This document shows positions 1 through 5,006 of a DNA stretch of 5,968 nucleotides, one piece after another. The notes below the pieces were generated by a model. The model saw only the letters and a program-made list of their open reading frames with translations, did no database searches and was not told where the DNA came from. Position 1 is the first letter of the stretch. Each line of letters opens with the position of its first letter. This DNA comes from Chloroflexota bacterium. GTDB lineage: Bacteria; Chloroflexota; Dehalococcoidia; SM23-28-2; RBG-16-64-32. The position numbers were made by a program, and so were the translations under genes. Location of the stretch: contig JADFRV010000138.1 in the NCBI GenBank assembly GCA_022561095.1, positions 1 to 5,968 on the forward strand, read 5' to 3'.

Positions 1-83
1 TGGAGCGGGGTGCCTCCGTAGAGGTGATCACCGTGCCAACGAGGAGCGAAGAGCTCGACGAGTTGCTGAAGCCGTACTTGTGA
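1..83 (+). CDS. 3' end of an unrecognised gene (partial)
   Basis: The first complete codon starts at base 3, and the frame runs to a TGA at 81-83, giving 26 residues ending in VEVITVPTRSEELDELLKPYL. A beta-strand-like segment (VEVITVP) followed by a short acidic amphipathic helix (RSEELDELLKPYL) looks like the C-terminal end of a real folded enzyme rather than a chance frame. The other two plus frames are interrupted by stops in this stretch. The fragment is too short to assign to a family. A 6-bp inverted repeat begins 14 bases after the stop and may mark the transcript end. Confidence 0.5.
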   Translation, partial: ERGASVEVITVPTRSEELDELLKPYL

Positions 84-96
84 GCAATAACCCAGG

Positions 97-123
97 CCCG
101 GCACGTCTCCCTTGCGCGCCGGG
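97..123 (+). terminator. Possible weak terminator hairpin after the upstream gene
   Basis: CCCGGC at 97-102 pairs with GCCGGG at 118-123 across a 15-base loop, shortly after the TGA at 81-83. There is no following T run, so it is not a classical intrinsic terminator. The long loop makes it weak. Confidence 0.25.
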
Positions 124-129
124 TCTGCC

Positions 130-176
130 TGCGGACCATCAATCCGCATACATGCTAGTGGGCAATGCCCGAGCAT
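130..176. repeat. Two adjacent inverted repeats (possible operator or RNA hairpins)
   Basis: TGCGGA (130-135) pairs with TCCGCA (143-148) over a 7-base loop. Four bases later comes a double dyad. An outer ATGCT (152-156) pairs with AGCAT (172-176), enclosing the near-palindrome GGGCA, A, TGCCC (160-170). The nested symmetry would suit a dimeric repressor site or an RNA stem with an internal loop. I do not recognise a known operator or riboswitch consensus. Confidence 0.35.
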
Positions 177-390
177 CGTACAGTCACTCTGATTCCCGCT
201 TCACCACTTGATCGACGAATGACCGGAGACAGACCCCCCACCCACTGCGCGGGCTCACGGGGTGGCGTCGTGAGGTCCGGCATCCACTTTCCCGCTCGGA
301 CGGATCGTTATCACGGCAGCGGCGGCCGAGGTCGTCGACCAGGCGGAAGTCGACGACGACGGCCTCCGTCGTCGTGCTCGCGGCGATTGG

Positions 391-573
391 GGGGATCTCG
401 ACGACGAGGACCGCGACGAAGCGGATTGGATTGAAATCCACAACGGCGGCGCCACCCCGGTCGACATGACGGGCTGGTACCTGACGGACCGAGTCGATGA
501 TCTGACCAAGTGGCGGTTTCCCGGCGTCCTCATCGCACCCCACGGCTATCTGGTGGTGTTCGCCTCCGGCAAA
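391..573 (+). pseudogene. Lamin-tail-domain (LTD) fragment, truncated at both ends
   Basis: In the frame that continues into nadA, bases 391-573 read as a lamin-tail-like domain: an acidic LDDEDRDEADWIEIHN, then PVDMTGWYLTD, LTKWRFP, and GYLVVFASGK. The order D/E-rich loop, DWIE(I/L)xN, (D/S)xxGWYLTDxxDxxxKWRFP and GYLVVFAS is characteristic of LTD domains in secreted or surface proteins. The frame is open back to 274 (after a TGA at 271-273) but has no ATG, GTG or TTG before 466, so this domain has no start of its own, no signal peptide and no ribosome site. A usual LTD protein would have an export signal and further domains. Here it stops at FASGK and continues directly into LarB-like sequence. 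I read it as a remnant placed here by rearrangement. The ATG at 466 lies inside the domain. Confidence 0.7.
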
Positions 574-1929
574 TCCGCCGACCAACTGCTGGCAATCTGC
601 TCGGCCCACTTGGCCACCTATCCCAAGCTGCTGGTGACCCGGCTGGGGGCGGAAGCTCATGGGTTGCTGGAACAGGCTCTCCCCAGCGGCCATTACAACG
701 CCACCGCCCGCACGCTCTCTTTCGGACTGGAGCAGGTGCAGCCCCGGGGACGGGTGCTGGTGATGTGCGCCGGGACTTCCGACCTGCCCGTGGCCGAGGA
801 GGCGCTGGAGACGGCCCGTCTGATGGATTGCCGCGTCGAGCTGATCGCCGACGTGGGCGTGGCCGGTCTCCACCGGCTGCTGGATCAGGAGGAGCGGATC
901 GCCGCCGCGCGAGCGAAGCTGGGCGAGCGATGCGTCATCCTCGGCCACCACTACCAGCGCGAGGACATCATCCAGTTCGCCGACCTCCGCGGCGACTCCT
1001 TCAAGCTCGCCCAGTGGGCCGCCGAGCGCCCGGAGGCCGAGTTCATCGTCTTCTGCGGCGTCCACTTCATGGCCGAGGCCGCCGACATCCTCTCCCAGCC
1101 CCACCAGAAGACCGTCCTCCCCAACATGTCCGCCGGCTGCTCCATGGCCGACATGGCCGACCCAGAGGACGTCTACGCCTGCTGGGATGAGCTGACCGAG
1201 GCCGGCATCACGGACGTCATCCCCATCACCTACATGAACTCCGCCGCCTCCCTCAAAGCCTTCTGCGGCAAAAACGGCGGCATCGTCTGCACCTCCTCCA
1301 ACGCCCCCAACGTGATGGACTGGGCGTTTGAGCGAGGCAATCGCGTCCTCTTCTTCCCCGACCAGCACCTGGGCCGCAACACCGGCCTCAAGCGCGGCAT
1401 CGCCCTGGAGCAGATGGCCGTCTGGGACTACACCCTCCCCTACGGCTCCCTGGGCGGTAACGCCCTGGAGCAGCTTGAGCGCTCCCGCGTCATCCTCTGG
1501 AAGGGCCACTGCTCCGTCCACAACCGATTCTCCGTCGAGCAGATCGAGAAGGCCCGGCGCGATCACCCCGGCATCACCGTCATCGTCCACCCCGAGTGCC
1601 GCATGGAGGTCGTCCAGGCCGCCGACGCCGACGGCTCCACCGCCTTCATCGCCAACACCATCACCGATGCCCCCGCCGGCGCCCAGTTCGCCGTCGGCAC
1701 CGAGATCAACCTCGTCTCCCGCCTCGCCCGCGAGAACCCGGACAAGCTCGTGTTCTGCCTGGACCCCGTCGTCTGCCCCTGCTCCACCATGTACCGCATC
1801 CACCCCGCCTACCTCTGCTGGACCCTCGAGGAGCTCGCCGAAGGCCGCATCGTCAACCGCGTTGAGCTGGACGAGGAGACCCACCGCGACGCCCGCATCG
1901 CCCTGGAGCGCATGCTCGCCGTCAAGTGA
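466..1929 (+). CDS. nadA: Quinolinate synthase NadA with an abnormal LTD/LarB-derived N-terminal extension
   Basis: NadA condenses iminoaspartate with dihydroxyacetone phosphate to give quinolinate, the second step of bacterial de novo NAD synthesis, using a cytosolic [4Fe-4S] cluster. Residues from about 141 to 487 are a full NadA. They show GHHYQR (160-165), FADLRGDS, SAGCSMADM (cluster Cys225), CTSSNA, FFPDQHLGRNTG, WKGHCSVH (Cys349), HPEC (His375, Cys378), GTEINLV, and CPCSTM (Cys437/Cys439) near the C terminus. The three cluster cysteines expected in the family are therefore accounted for. Residues 1-36 are lamin-tail sequence and 36-141 are LarB sequence, with no stop between. The ATG at 466 has no Shine-Dalgarno site and cuts into the lamin-tail domain, so it is only the first available start. 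An internal ATG at 823, with GGAG 12 bases upstream, would give 368 residues, close to a normal NadA length. GTG codons at 853 and 859 are other options. The next gene starts 53 bases downstream. Confidence 0.9.
   Translation: MTGWYLTDRVDDLTKWRFPGVLIAPHGYLVVFASGKSADQLLAICSAHLATYPKLLVTRLGAEAHGLLEQALPSGHYNATARTLSFGLEQVQPRGRVLVMCAGTSDLPVAEEALETARLMDCRVELIADVGVAGLHRLLDQEERIAAARAKLGERCVILGHHYQREDIIQFADLRGDSFKLAQWAAERPEAEFIVFCGVHFMAEAADILSQPHQKTVLPNMSAGCSMADMADPEDVYACWDELTEAGITDVIPITYMNSAASLKAFCGKNGGIVCTSSNAPNVMDWAFERGNRVLFFPDQHLGRNTGLKRGIALEQMAVWDYTLPYGSLGGNALEQLERSRVILWKGHCSVHNRFSVEQIEKARRDHPGITVIVHPECRMEVVQAADADGSTAFIANTITDAPAGAQFAVGTEINLVSRLARENPDKLVFCLDPVVCPCSTMYRIHPAYLCWTLEELAEGRIVNRVELDEETHRDARIALERMLAVK
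571..888 (+). pseudogene. larB internal fragment (nickel-pincer cofactor biosynthesis), fused in frame to nadA
   Basis: These 106 codons (residues 36-141 counted from the ATG at 466) match the middle of LarB, the carboxylase/hydrolase that acts on nicotinate adenine dinucleotide in nickel-pincer cofactor synthesis. Visible family signatures, in LarB order, are KSADQLLAI (family form GKTPEQ), the Y-N-x-x-A-R-T motif YNATARTLSFG (77-87), CAGTSDLPVAEEA (101-113), which starts the PurE-like AIR-carboxylase fold, and DVGVAGLHRLL (129-139). Missing are the LarB N terminus and everything after HRLL, including the conserved AGMEGALPS region, so only about 40% of a usual roughly 250-residue LarB is present and it cannot be active. 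Leucine codons here are mostly CTG (about 14 CTG to 3 CTC by hand count), unlike the downstream NadA part. No larC or larE is seen nearby. Confidence 0.75.
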
Positions 1930-1968
1930 ACCCTGTAGCGGCGACGCTTGCCTCGCCCCTCGGAACCT

Positions 1969-1976
1969 AGAAAGGA
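1969..1976 (+). promoter_or_regulatory. Ribosome binding site of the MOSC gene
   Basis: AGAAAGGA lies 6 bases before the ATG at 1983. It is one of the two clear Shine-Dalgarno sites in the window and supports that start. Confidence 0.65.
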
Positions 1977-1982
1977 TCAACA

Positions 1983-2450
1983 ATGACGTTCAGTGGCGCA
2001 GTCCACTCCATACACCTCGCTCCGGTCGCCAGCGAACCCACCATATCCGTAGAACAGGCGCACGCAGTCCCGGGGAAGGGGCTGGAGGGCGACCGCTACT
2101 ACAACCCAGAGGGCGGCGCCGCTGAAGACCACGACCCTGGTCGCGAGTTGACGCTAATCGAGATCGAGACCATCGAGGCGCTACAGCGGGAGGTCAAGCT
2201 GGAGATCAGGCCCGGCGATGCCCGCCGCCAGATCGTCACCCGCGGCGTACCCCTCAACCACCTCGTGGGCCAGGAGTTCACCGTAGGCAAGGTCGCCGTA
2301 CGCGGCATCCGTCTCAATGAGCCCTGCGCCCACCTTGCCAGCCTCACAGACAAGAAGATCCTCCCCGCCCTCGTTCACCGCGGCGGCCTCCGCGCCCAGA
2401 TCCTCACCGAAGGCGTCATCCGCCCCGGAGATGAGATACGACCGAGATAG
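1983..2450 (+). CDS. Small stand-alone MOSC-domain protein
   Basis: The 155-residue product is essentially one MOSC domain, the C-terminal fold shared with molybdenum cofactor sulfurase. Stand-alone MOSC proteins are thought to carry sulfur on a conserved cysteine or act on molybdenum cofactor, though many are uncharacterised. Visible features are GKGLEGDRYY (31-40), an ELTLIEIETIEAL strand-helix segment (55-67), RRQIVTRGVPLN (81-92), VGQEFTVG (95-102), LNEPCAHL (111-118) with the family cysteine at 115, HRGGLRAQILTEGVI (132-146) and a terminal PGDEI. No signal peptide or membrane segment is present, so it should be cytosolic. It has its own good ribosome site and lies between nadA and nadB on the same strand, so co-transcription with nadA is likely. 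Its relation to NAD synthesis is unknown. Supply of sulfur or handling of the NadA iron-sulfur cluster would only be a guess. Confidence 0.9.
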   Translation: MTFSGAVHSIHLAPVASEPTISVEQAHAVPGKGLEGDRYYNPEGGAAEDHDPGRELTLIEIETIEALQREVKLEIRPGDARRQIVTRGVPLNHLVGQEFTVGKVAVRGIRLNEPCAHLASLTDKKILPALVHRGGLRAQILTEGVIRPGDEIRPR

Positions 2451-2519
2451 CGGTCACGTAGACCGAACCGATAGAACGACTCGATGCCCCACTTTTGCGG
2501 CGACCTTCAGATCACCATC

Positions 2520-2592
2520 TGCCGGGGAGTGCAGAGGGGCAAAGCCCCTTTGCCAGGGGTTTCAGGGGGTGTCCCCCTGAACAATTCCAAAA
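2520..2592. repeat. G-run intergenic hairpin repeat (probable dispersed element)
   Basis: The stretch between the MOSC gene and nadB contains back-to-back inverted repeats. AGGGGC / GCCCCT (2535-2540 / 2544-2549) has an AAA loop. GGCAAAG / CTTTGCC (2538-2544 / 2548-2554) has a CCC loop, and CCCCT / AGGGG spans 2545-2559. A separate stem, TTCAGGGGG / CCCCCTGAA (2561-2569 / 2573-2581), has a TGT loop. The first three share bases, so they are mutually exclusive. The pattern of GGGGCAAAGCCCCTTTG followed by a GGGGGTGTCCCCC stem resembles short dispersed repeats I recall from GC-rich Chloroflexota-like genomes; that comparison is from memory. The last stem is strong enough to stop or stabilise a transcript, but no T run follows. 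Confidence 0.65.
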
Positions 2593-2665
2593 CTAATAGC
2601 CCCGGGGTGGGCGGGAGGGCCGCACTCACGCCCCGTTATCAGCCAGGTGTGGGAACAGTACATAG

Positions 2666-4207
2666 ATGACCTCCTCATACGACTACATCATCGTCGGCTC
2701 CGGCATCGCCGGCCTCTACGCCGCCCTCCTCGCCCGCGAGCACGGCTCCGTCCTCGTCCTCACCAAAGGCTCCATTGACGACTGCAACACCCGCTGGGCC
2801 CAGGGCGGCATCGCCGCCCCCATCGGCGCCGAAGACTCCGCCCAGCGCCACCTCGACGACACGATCGCCGCCGGCGCCGGCCTCGTCGACCCCGTCGCCG
2901 CCCGCGTCCTCGCCGAGGAGGCCGCCGACCGCATCGACGACCTCGTCCGCTTCGGCGTCCCCTTCGACACTCTTCACGGCGAGATCGCCCTCGCCCGCGA
3001 GGGCGCCCACTCCCTCCCCCGCATCCTCCACGCCGGCGGCGACTCCACCGGCGCCCACATGGAGCTCACCCTCTCCTCCCTCGCCCAGCAGTCCAACATC
3101 ACCGTCCTCGAGTTCACCCTCGCCACCGAGATCCTCCTCGAAGGCGGCCGCGTGGCTGGCGTCCGCGCCCTGGACGAACGCAGCGGCCGCAGCACGGACT
3201 ACGCCTGCCGCCACCTGGTGCTCGCCACCGGCGGCGCCGGCCAGCTCTACCGCGTCACCACCAACCCGGACGTCGCCACCGGCAACGGCATCGCCCTCGC
3301 CTACCGCGCCGGCGCCGAGATCATGGACATGGAGTTCTTCCAGTTCCACCCCACCGCCCTCAAGCTCCCCGGCGTCCAGCCCTTCCTCATATCCGAGGCC
3401 GTCCGCGGCGAGGGCGGCCTCCTCACCGACGTCAACGGCGCTCGCTTCATGACCGAATACGACGACCGCGCCGAGCTCGCCCCCCGCGACATCGTCGCCC
3501 GCGCCATCCTCGACCGCATGCAGAAGACCGGCGCCGACCACGTCCTCCTCGACGCCACACACCTGGACGCGGCACGCGTCATCGCCCGCTTCCCCCAGAT
3601 CTACCGCTTCTGCCTCGACCAGGGCCTTGACATCACCCGCCGGCCCATCCCCGTCTCCCCCGCCGCCCACTACACGATGGGCGGCGTCCGCACCAACGTC
3701 TGGGGCGAGACCACCATCCCCGGCCTCTACGCCTGCGGCGAGTGCGCCTGCACCGCCGTGCACGGCGCCAACCGCCTCGCCTCCAACTCCCTCCTGGAGA
3801 CCGTCGTCTTCGCCAAGCGAGTCGTCCAGCGCACCATCGAGGCGCCCCCCGACTCAGTCGGGGCCGATCCCACACCCGACGCCATCGACCTGTCCGAAGC
3901 GGCGCCCGCTGAGACACCGTCACCCTCCCGCGAGGCGGTCCAGTCGCTGATGTGGGATCACGTTGGCATCGTCCGCGACGGCGCCGGCCTCTCGCGCGCC
4001 AAAGCCACCCTCTCCGCCTGGCACGCCGCCCTCCCCAAGCCCACGGACCGTCCCGCCCACGAGCTTACCGACCTCGTCGCCTGCGGCCGCCTGGTGACGG
4101 AGGCGGCGCTGCTCCGCGAGGAGTCACGCGGCGCCCACTACCGCTCAGACTTCCCCCAGCCACACGAGGAGTGGCGCCGCCACATCGTCTTCAGGAAGGA
4201 CGCCTAG
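2666..4207 (+). CDS. nadB: L-aspartate oxidase NadB
   Basis: This flavoenzyme oxidises L-aspartate to iminoaspartate, the first step of de novo NAD synthesis, and hands the unstable product to NadA. The 513 residues are a normal length. The N terminus has the FAD dinucleotide-binding motif IIVGSGIAGLYAA (8-20), then RWAQGGIAAP, REGAHSLPRILHAGGDSTG, and LATGGAGQLYRVTTNP. Active-site residues are in place: His228 (QFHPTAL), Arg274 (LAPRDIVARA), His335 (AHYTMGGV) and Arg370 (GANRLASNS). These match E. coli NadB His244, Arg290, His351 and Arg386 with a constant offset of 16. A Pro/Ala/Asp-rich linker (about 390-425) leads to the C-terminal helical domain. The GECACTAVHGANRL region separates it from most succinate dehydrogenase flavoproteins. 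The start is chosen because the dinucleotide-binding strand begins at residue 6. The ribosome site is weak (GGGA, 11 bases upstream). It is 215 bases from the MOSC gene and converges on the methyltransferase gene. Confidence 0.97.
   Translation: MTSSYDYIIVGSGIAGLYAALLAREHGSVLVLTKGSIDDCNTRWAQGGIAAPIGAEDSAQRHLDDTIAAGAGLVDPVAARVLAEEAADRIDDLVRFGVPFDTLHGEIALAREGAHSLPRILHAGGDSTGAHMELTLSSLAQQSNITVLEFTLATEILLEGGRVAGVRALDERSGRSTDYACRHLVLATGGAGQLYRVTTNPDVATGNGIALAYRAGAEIMDMEFFQFHPTALKLPGVQPFLISEAVRGEGGLLTDVNGARFMTEYDDRAELAPRDIVARAILDRMQKTGADHVLLDATHLDAARVIARFPQIYRFCLDQGLDITRRPIPVSPAAHYTMGGVRTNVWGETTIPGLYACGECACTAVHGANRLASNSLLETVVFAKRVVQRTIEAPPDSVGADPTPDAIDLSEAAPAETPSPSREAVQSLMWDHVGIVRDGAGLSRAKATLSAWHAALPKPTDRPAHELTDLVACGRLVTEAALLREESRGAHYRSDFPQPHEEWRRHIVFRKDA
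3847..3863. repeat. Perfect 7-bp inverted repeat within the nadB linker
   Basis: CCCCGAC, TCA, GTCGGGG forms a perfect hairpin inside the codons for the linker (APPDSVGADP) between the FAD/capping part and the C-terminal helices of NadB. It may simply reflect GC-rich sequence in a weakly constrained linker. Confidence 0.4.
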
Positions 4208-4220
4208 CCGTGAGCGGCTA
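4205..4220. terminator. Hairpin made of the two converging stop codons
   Basis: TAGCCG, TGAG, CGGCTA is a perfect 6-bp stem with a 4-base loop. Its left end is the TAG stop of nadB, and its right end is the complement of the TAG stop of the minus-strand methyltransferase gene. It spans the whole 10-base gap between the genes. It could act as a small bidirectional transcript end, but there is no T run on either side. Confidence 0.4.
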
Positions 4221-4868
4221 CTTATGCCGGATCAACATTACCCCGTCGCGCAGGGTCAGGATCACGTTCCACACCCGCTCGTCACGACGTACGTGCTCGT
4301 TGAAGGCCACGATAGCGCGGTCGCTGTCGTCTTGTGGATCCAGTACGCGCCCCATCCACAGGACGTTGTCCACGGCGATGACCCCGTTCAGCGCCAGCAT
4401 GGGCAGTGCCGCCTCGTAGTACCCGATATAGTTCTCCTTATCCGCGTCGATGAATACCAGGTCGAACGGCCCTTCCAGCGTATTCAGCGTATCCAGCGCC
4501 GGCCCCTCGCGGATATCGATCTTGCTCCCGTCGGGACTGCGGGCGAAGAAGCTGCGAGCCAGAGCGATCGCATCTGGGTCTATGTCGCACGTAATCAGCT
4601 CGCCTTCGTCCGGCAGGGCCGCCGCCATCATGAGTGCGCTATACCCGGTGAACATGCCCAACTCTAGGATCCGGCGGGCGCCAACGGAGACAGCCAGCAT
4701 CTGGAGCAGCGTGCCTTCGATCTGGCCGCAGATCATGAGCGACCGGTTGCCCATCTTCTCTCGGGTCGTGGCGATCAACTCCTCCAGCAGCGGCGGAAGG
4801 GGCGTAGAGTGCCGGATCGCGTAGTCTTCAAGCTGCATCATCCGCTCTGTGGAACCAGCCATGAGCAT
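4218..4868 (-). CDS. Class I SAM-dependent O-methyltransferase (caffeoyl-CoA/catechol OMT-like)
   Basis: The 216-residue product belongs to the small cation-dependent O-methyltransferase family (COG4122-like), which moves a methyl group from S-adenosylmethionine to a hydroxyl, often on a catechol. Visible motifs are the N-terminal helix YAIRHSTPLPPLLEEL (16-31), GQIEGTLLQML (48-58), SAM-binding motif I ILELGMFTGYSAL (67-79), acidic CDIDP (94-98), the metal/catalytic segment FIDADKENY (139-147, Asp141) and AVDNVLW (165-171). The start at 4868 is chosen because GGGAGGA sits 7 bases upstream and a TATAAT box lies further up. An earlier in-frame ATG at 4931 would put the promoter inside the gene and add 21 residues unlike the family. 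The substrate cannot be told from sequence. Nothing ties it to NAD synthesis, and it is transcribed against nadB and away from the Nif3-like gene. Confidence 0.92.
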   Translation of the reverse strand: MLMAGSTERMMQLEDYAIRHSTPLPPLLEELIATTREKMGNRSLMICGQIEGTLLQMLAVSVGARRILELGMFTGYSALMMAAALPDEGELITCDIDPDAIALARSFFARSPDGSKIDIREGPALDTLNTLEGPFDLVFIDADKENYIGYYEAALPMLALNGVIAVDNVLWMGRVLDPQDDSDRAIVAFNEHVRRDERVWNVILTLRDGVMLIRHK

Positions 4869-4875
4869 ATCTCGT

Positions 4876-4882
4876 TCCTCCC
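4876..4882 (-). promoter_or_regulatory. Ribosome binding site of the O-methyltransferase gene
   Basis: On the minus strand GGGAGGA stands 7 bases before the ATG at 4868-4866. It is the strongest Shine-Dalgarno match in the window and fixes the start codon. Confidence 0.75.
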
Positions 4883-4905
4883 TATCCAAGATGAAGTAGG
4901 GCACC

Positions 4906-4911
4906 ATTATA
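4906..4911 (-). promoter_or_regulatory. -10 box of the O-methyltransferase promoter
   Basis: The minus strand carries a perfect TATAAT here, in a region otherwise almost all G and C. Transcription would start near 4899, giving a 5' leader of about 30 bases that contains the ribosome site. I do not find a good -35 hexamer at 16-18 bases spacing. Confidence 0.6.
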
Positions 4912-4971
4912 TCCCGCCCCCAAAGCCCCATCTCCGACTATACGGCCAACCGGACGCGCCGGCCCTGACCC

Positions 4972-5000
4972 TTGACCCGCAACCCGACCCCACCCACAAT
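4972..5000 (+). promoter_or_regulatory. Candidate promoter of the Nif3-like gene (leaderless)
   Basis: TTGACC (4972-4977) and CACAAT (4995-5000) are 17 bases apart, matching the -35 and -10 consensus at 5 of 6 and 4 of 6 positions. The predicted transcription start falls at or next to the ATG at 5007, and no Shine-Dalgarno sequence precedes that ATG. This suggests a leaderless mRNA. Confidence 0.45.
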
Positions 5001-5006
5001 CGACCT

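Larger units (their letters stand above)
84..390. other. Non-coding stretch with consecutive inverted repeats; no recognisable gene
   Basis: No reading frame here resembles a protein family I know. The frame starting with ATG at 165 gives an Arg/Gly/Pro-rich product typical of a shadow in GC-rich DNA. Three inverted repeats follow one another at 97-123, 130-148 and 152-176. Further on, bases 330-340 form a palindrome (GGTCG, T, CGACC), and 353-375 form a perfect 10-bp stem (ACGACGACGG / CCGTCGTCGT) with a 3-base loop inside a GAC-rich low-complexity run. I see no convincing -35/-10 pair and no Shine-Dalgarno site feeding the downstream frame. Confidence 0.5.

Noticed and set aside
165..434. 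An 89-codon plus-strand frame starting at ATG 165
   Set aside because: The Arg/Gly/Pro-rich product comes from GAC/CGT repeats. It lacks a ribosome site and overlaps the better-supported LTD frame.
571..888. A LarB domain as a working second activity of NadA
   Set aside because: The piece lacks the LarB N terminus and most of the PurE-like domain including the later conserved loops, so an active site is not possible.
184..1983. A 599-codon minus-strand open frame opposite nadA
   Set aside because: It is the antisense shadow of a C-ending, GC-rich gene. Its product is Gly/Val/Asp-rich without domain motifs, while the plus strand shows clear NadA and LarB motifs.
2632..2665. Promoter-like TTATCA-17-TACATA just before nadB
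   Set aside because: The second hexamer matches the consensus at only 3 of 6 positions, and the predicted transcription start would fall inside the nadB coding region.
2484..2669. A 61-codon plus-strand frame between MOSC and nadB
   Set aside because: It runs through the hairpin repeat and into the nadB start. Its peptide merely translates the G-run repeat, and no ribosome site precedes it.
2675..3763. A 362-codon minus-strand open frame opposite nadB
   Set aside because: The low-complexity Gly/Val/Ala/Asp composition is the mirror of nadB codon bias. No family features.
4869..4931. An upstream extension of the O-methyltransferase to ATG 4931
   Set aside because: The TATAAT box at 4906-4911 and the GGGAGGA site at 4876-4882 would fall inside the coding region, and the extra 21 residues do not resemble the family.
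4809..5006. An upstream extension of the Nif3-like protein to ATG 4809
   Set aside because: It would be antisense to the 5' part of the methyltransferase gene and its promoter. The family-like sequence begins only at 5007.
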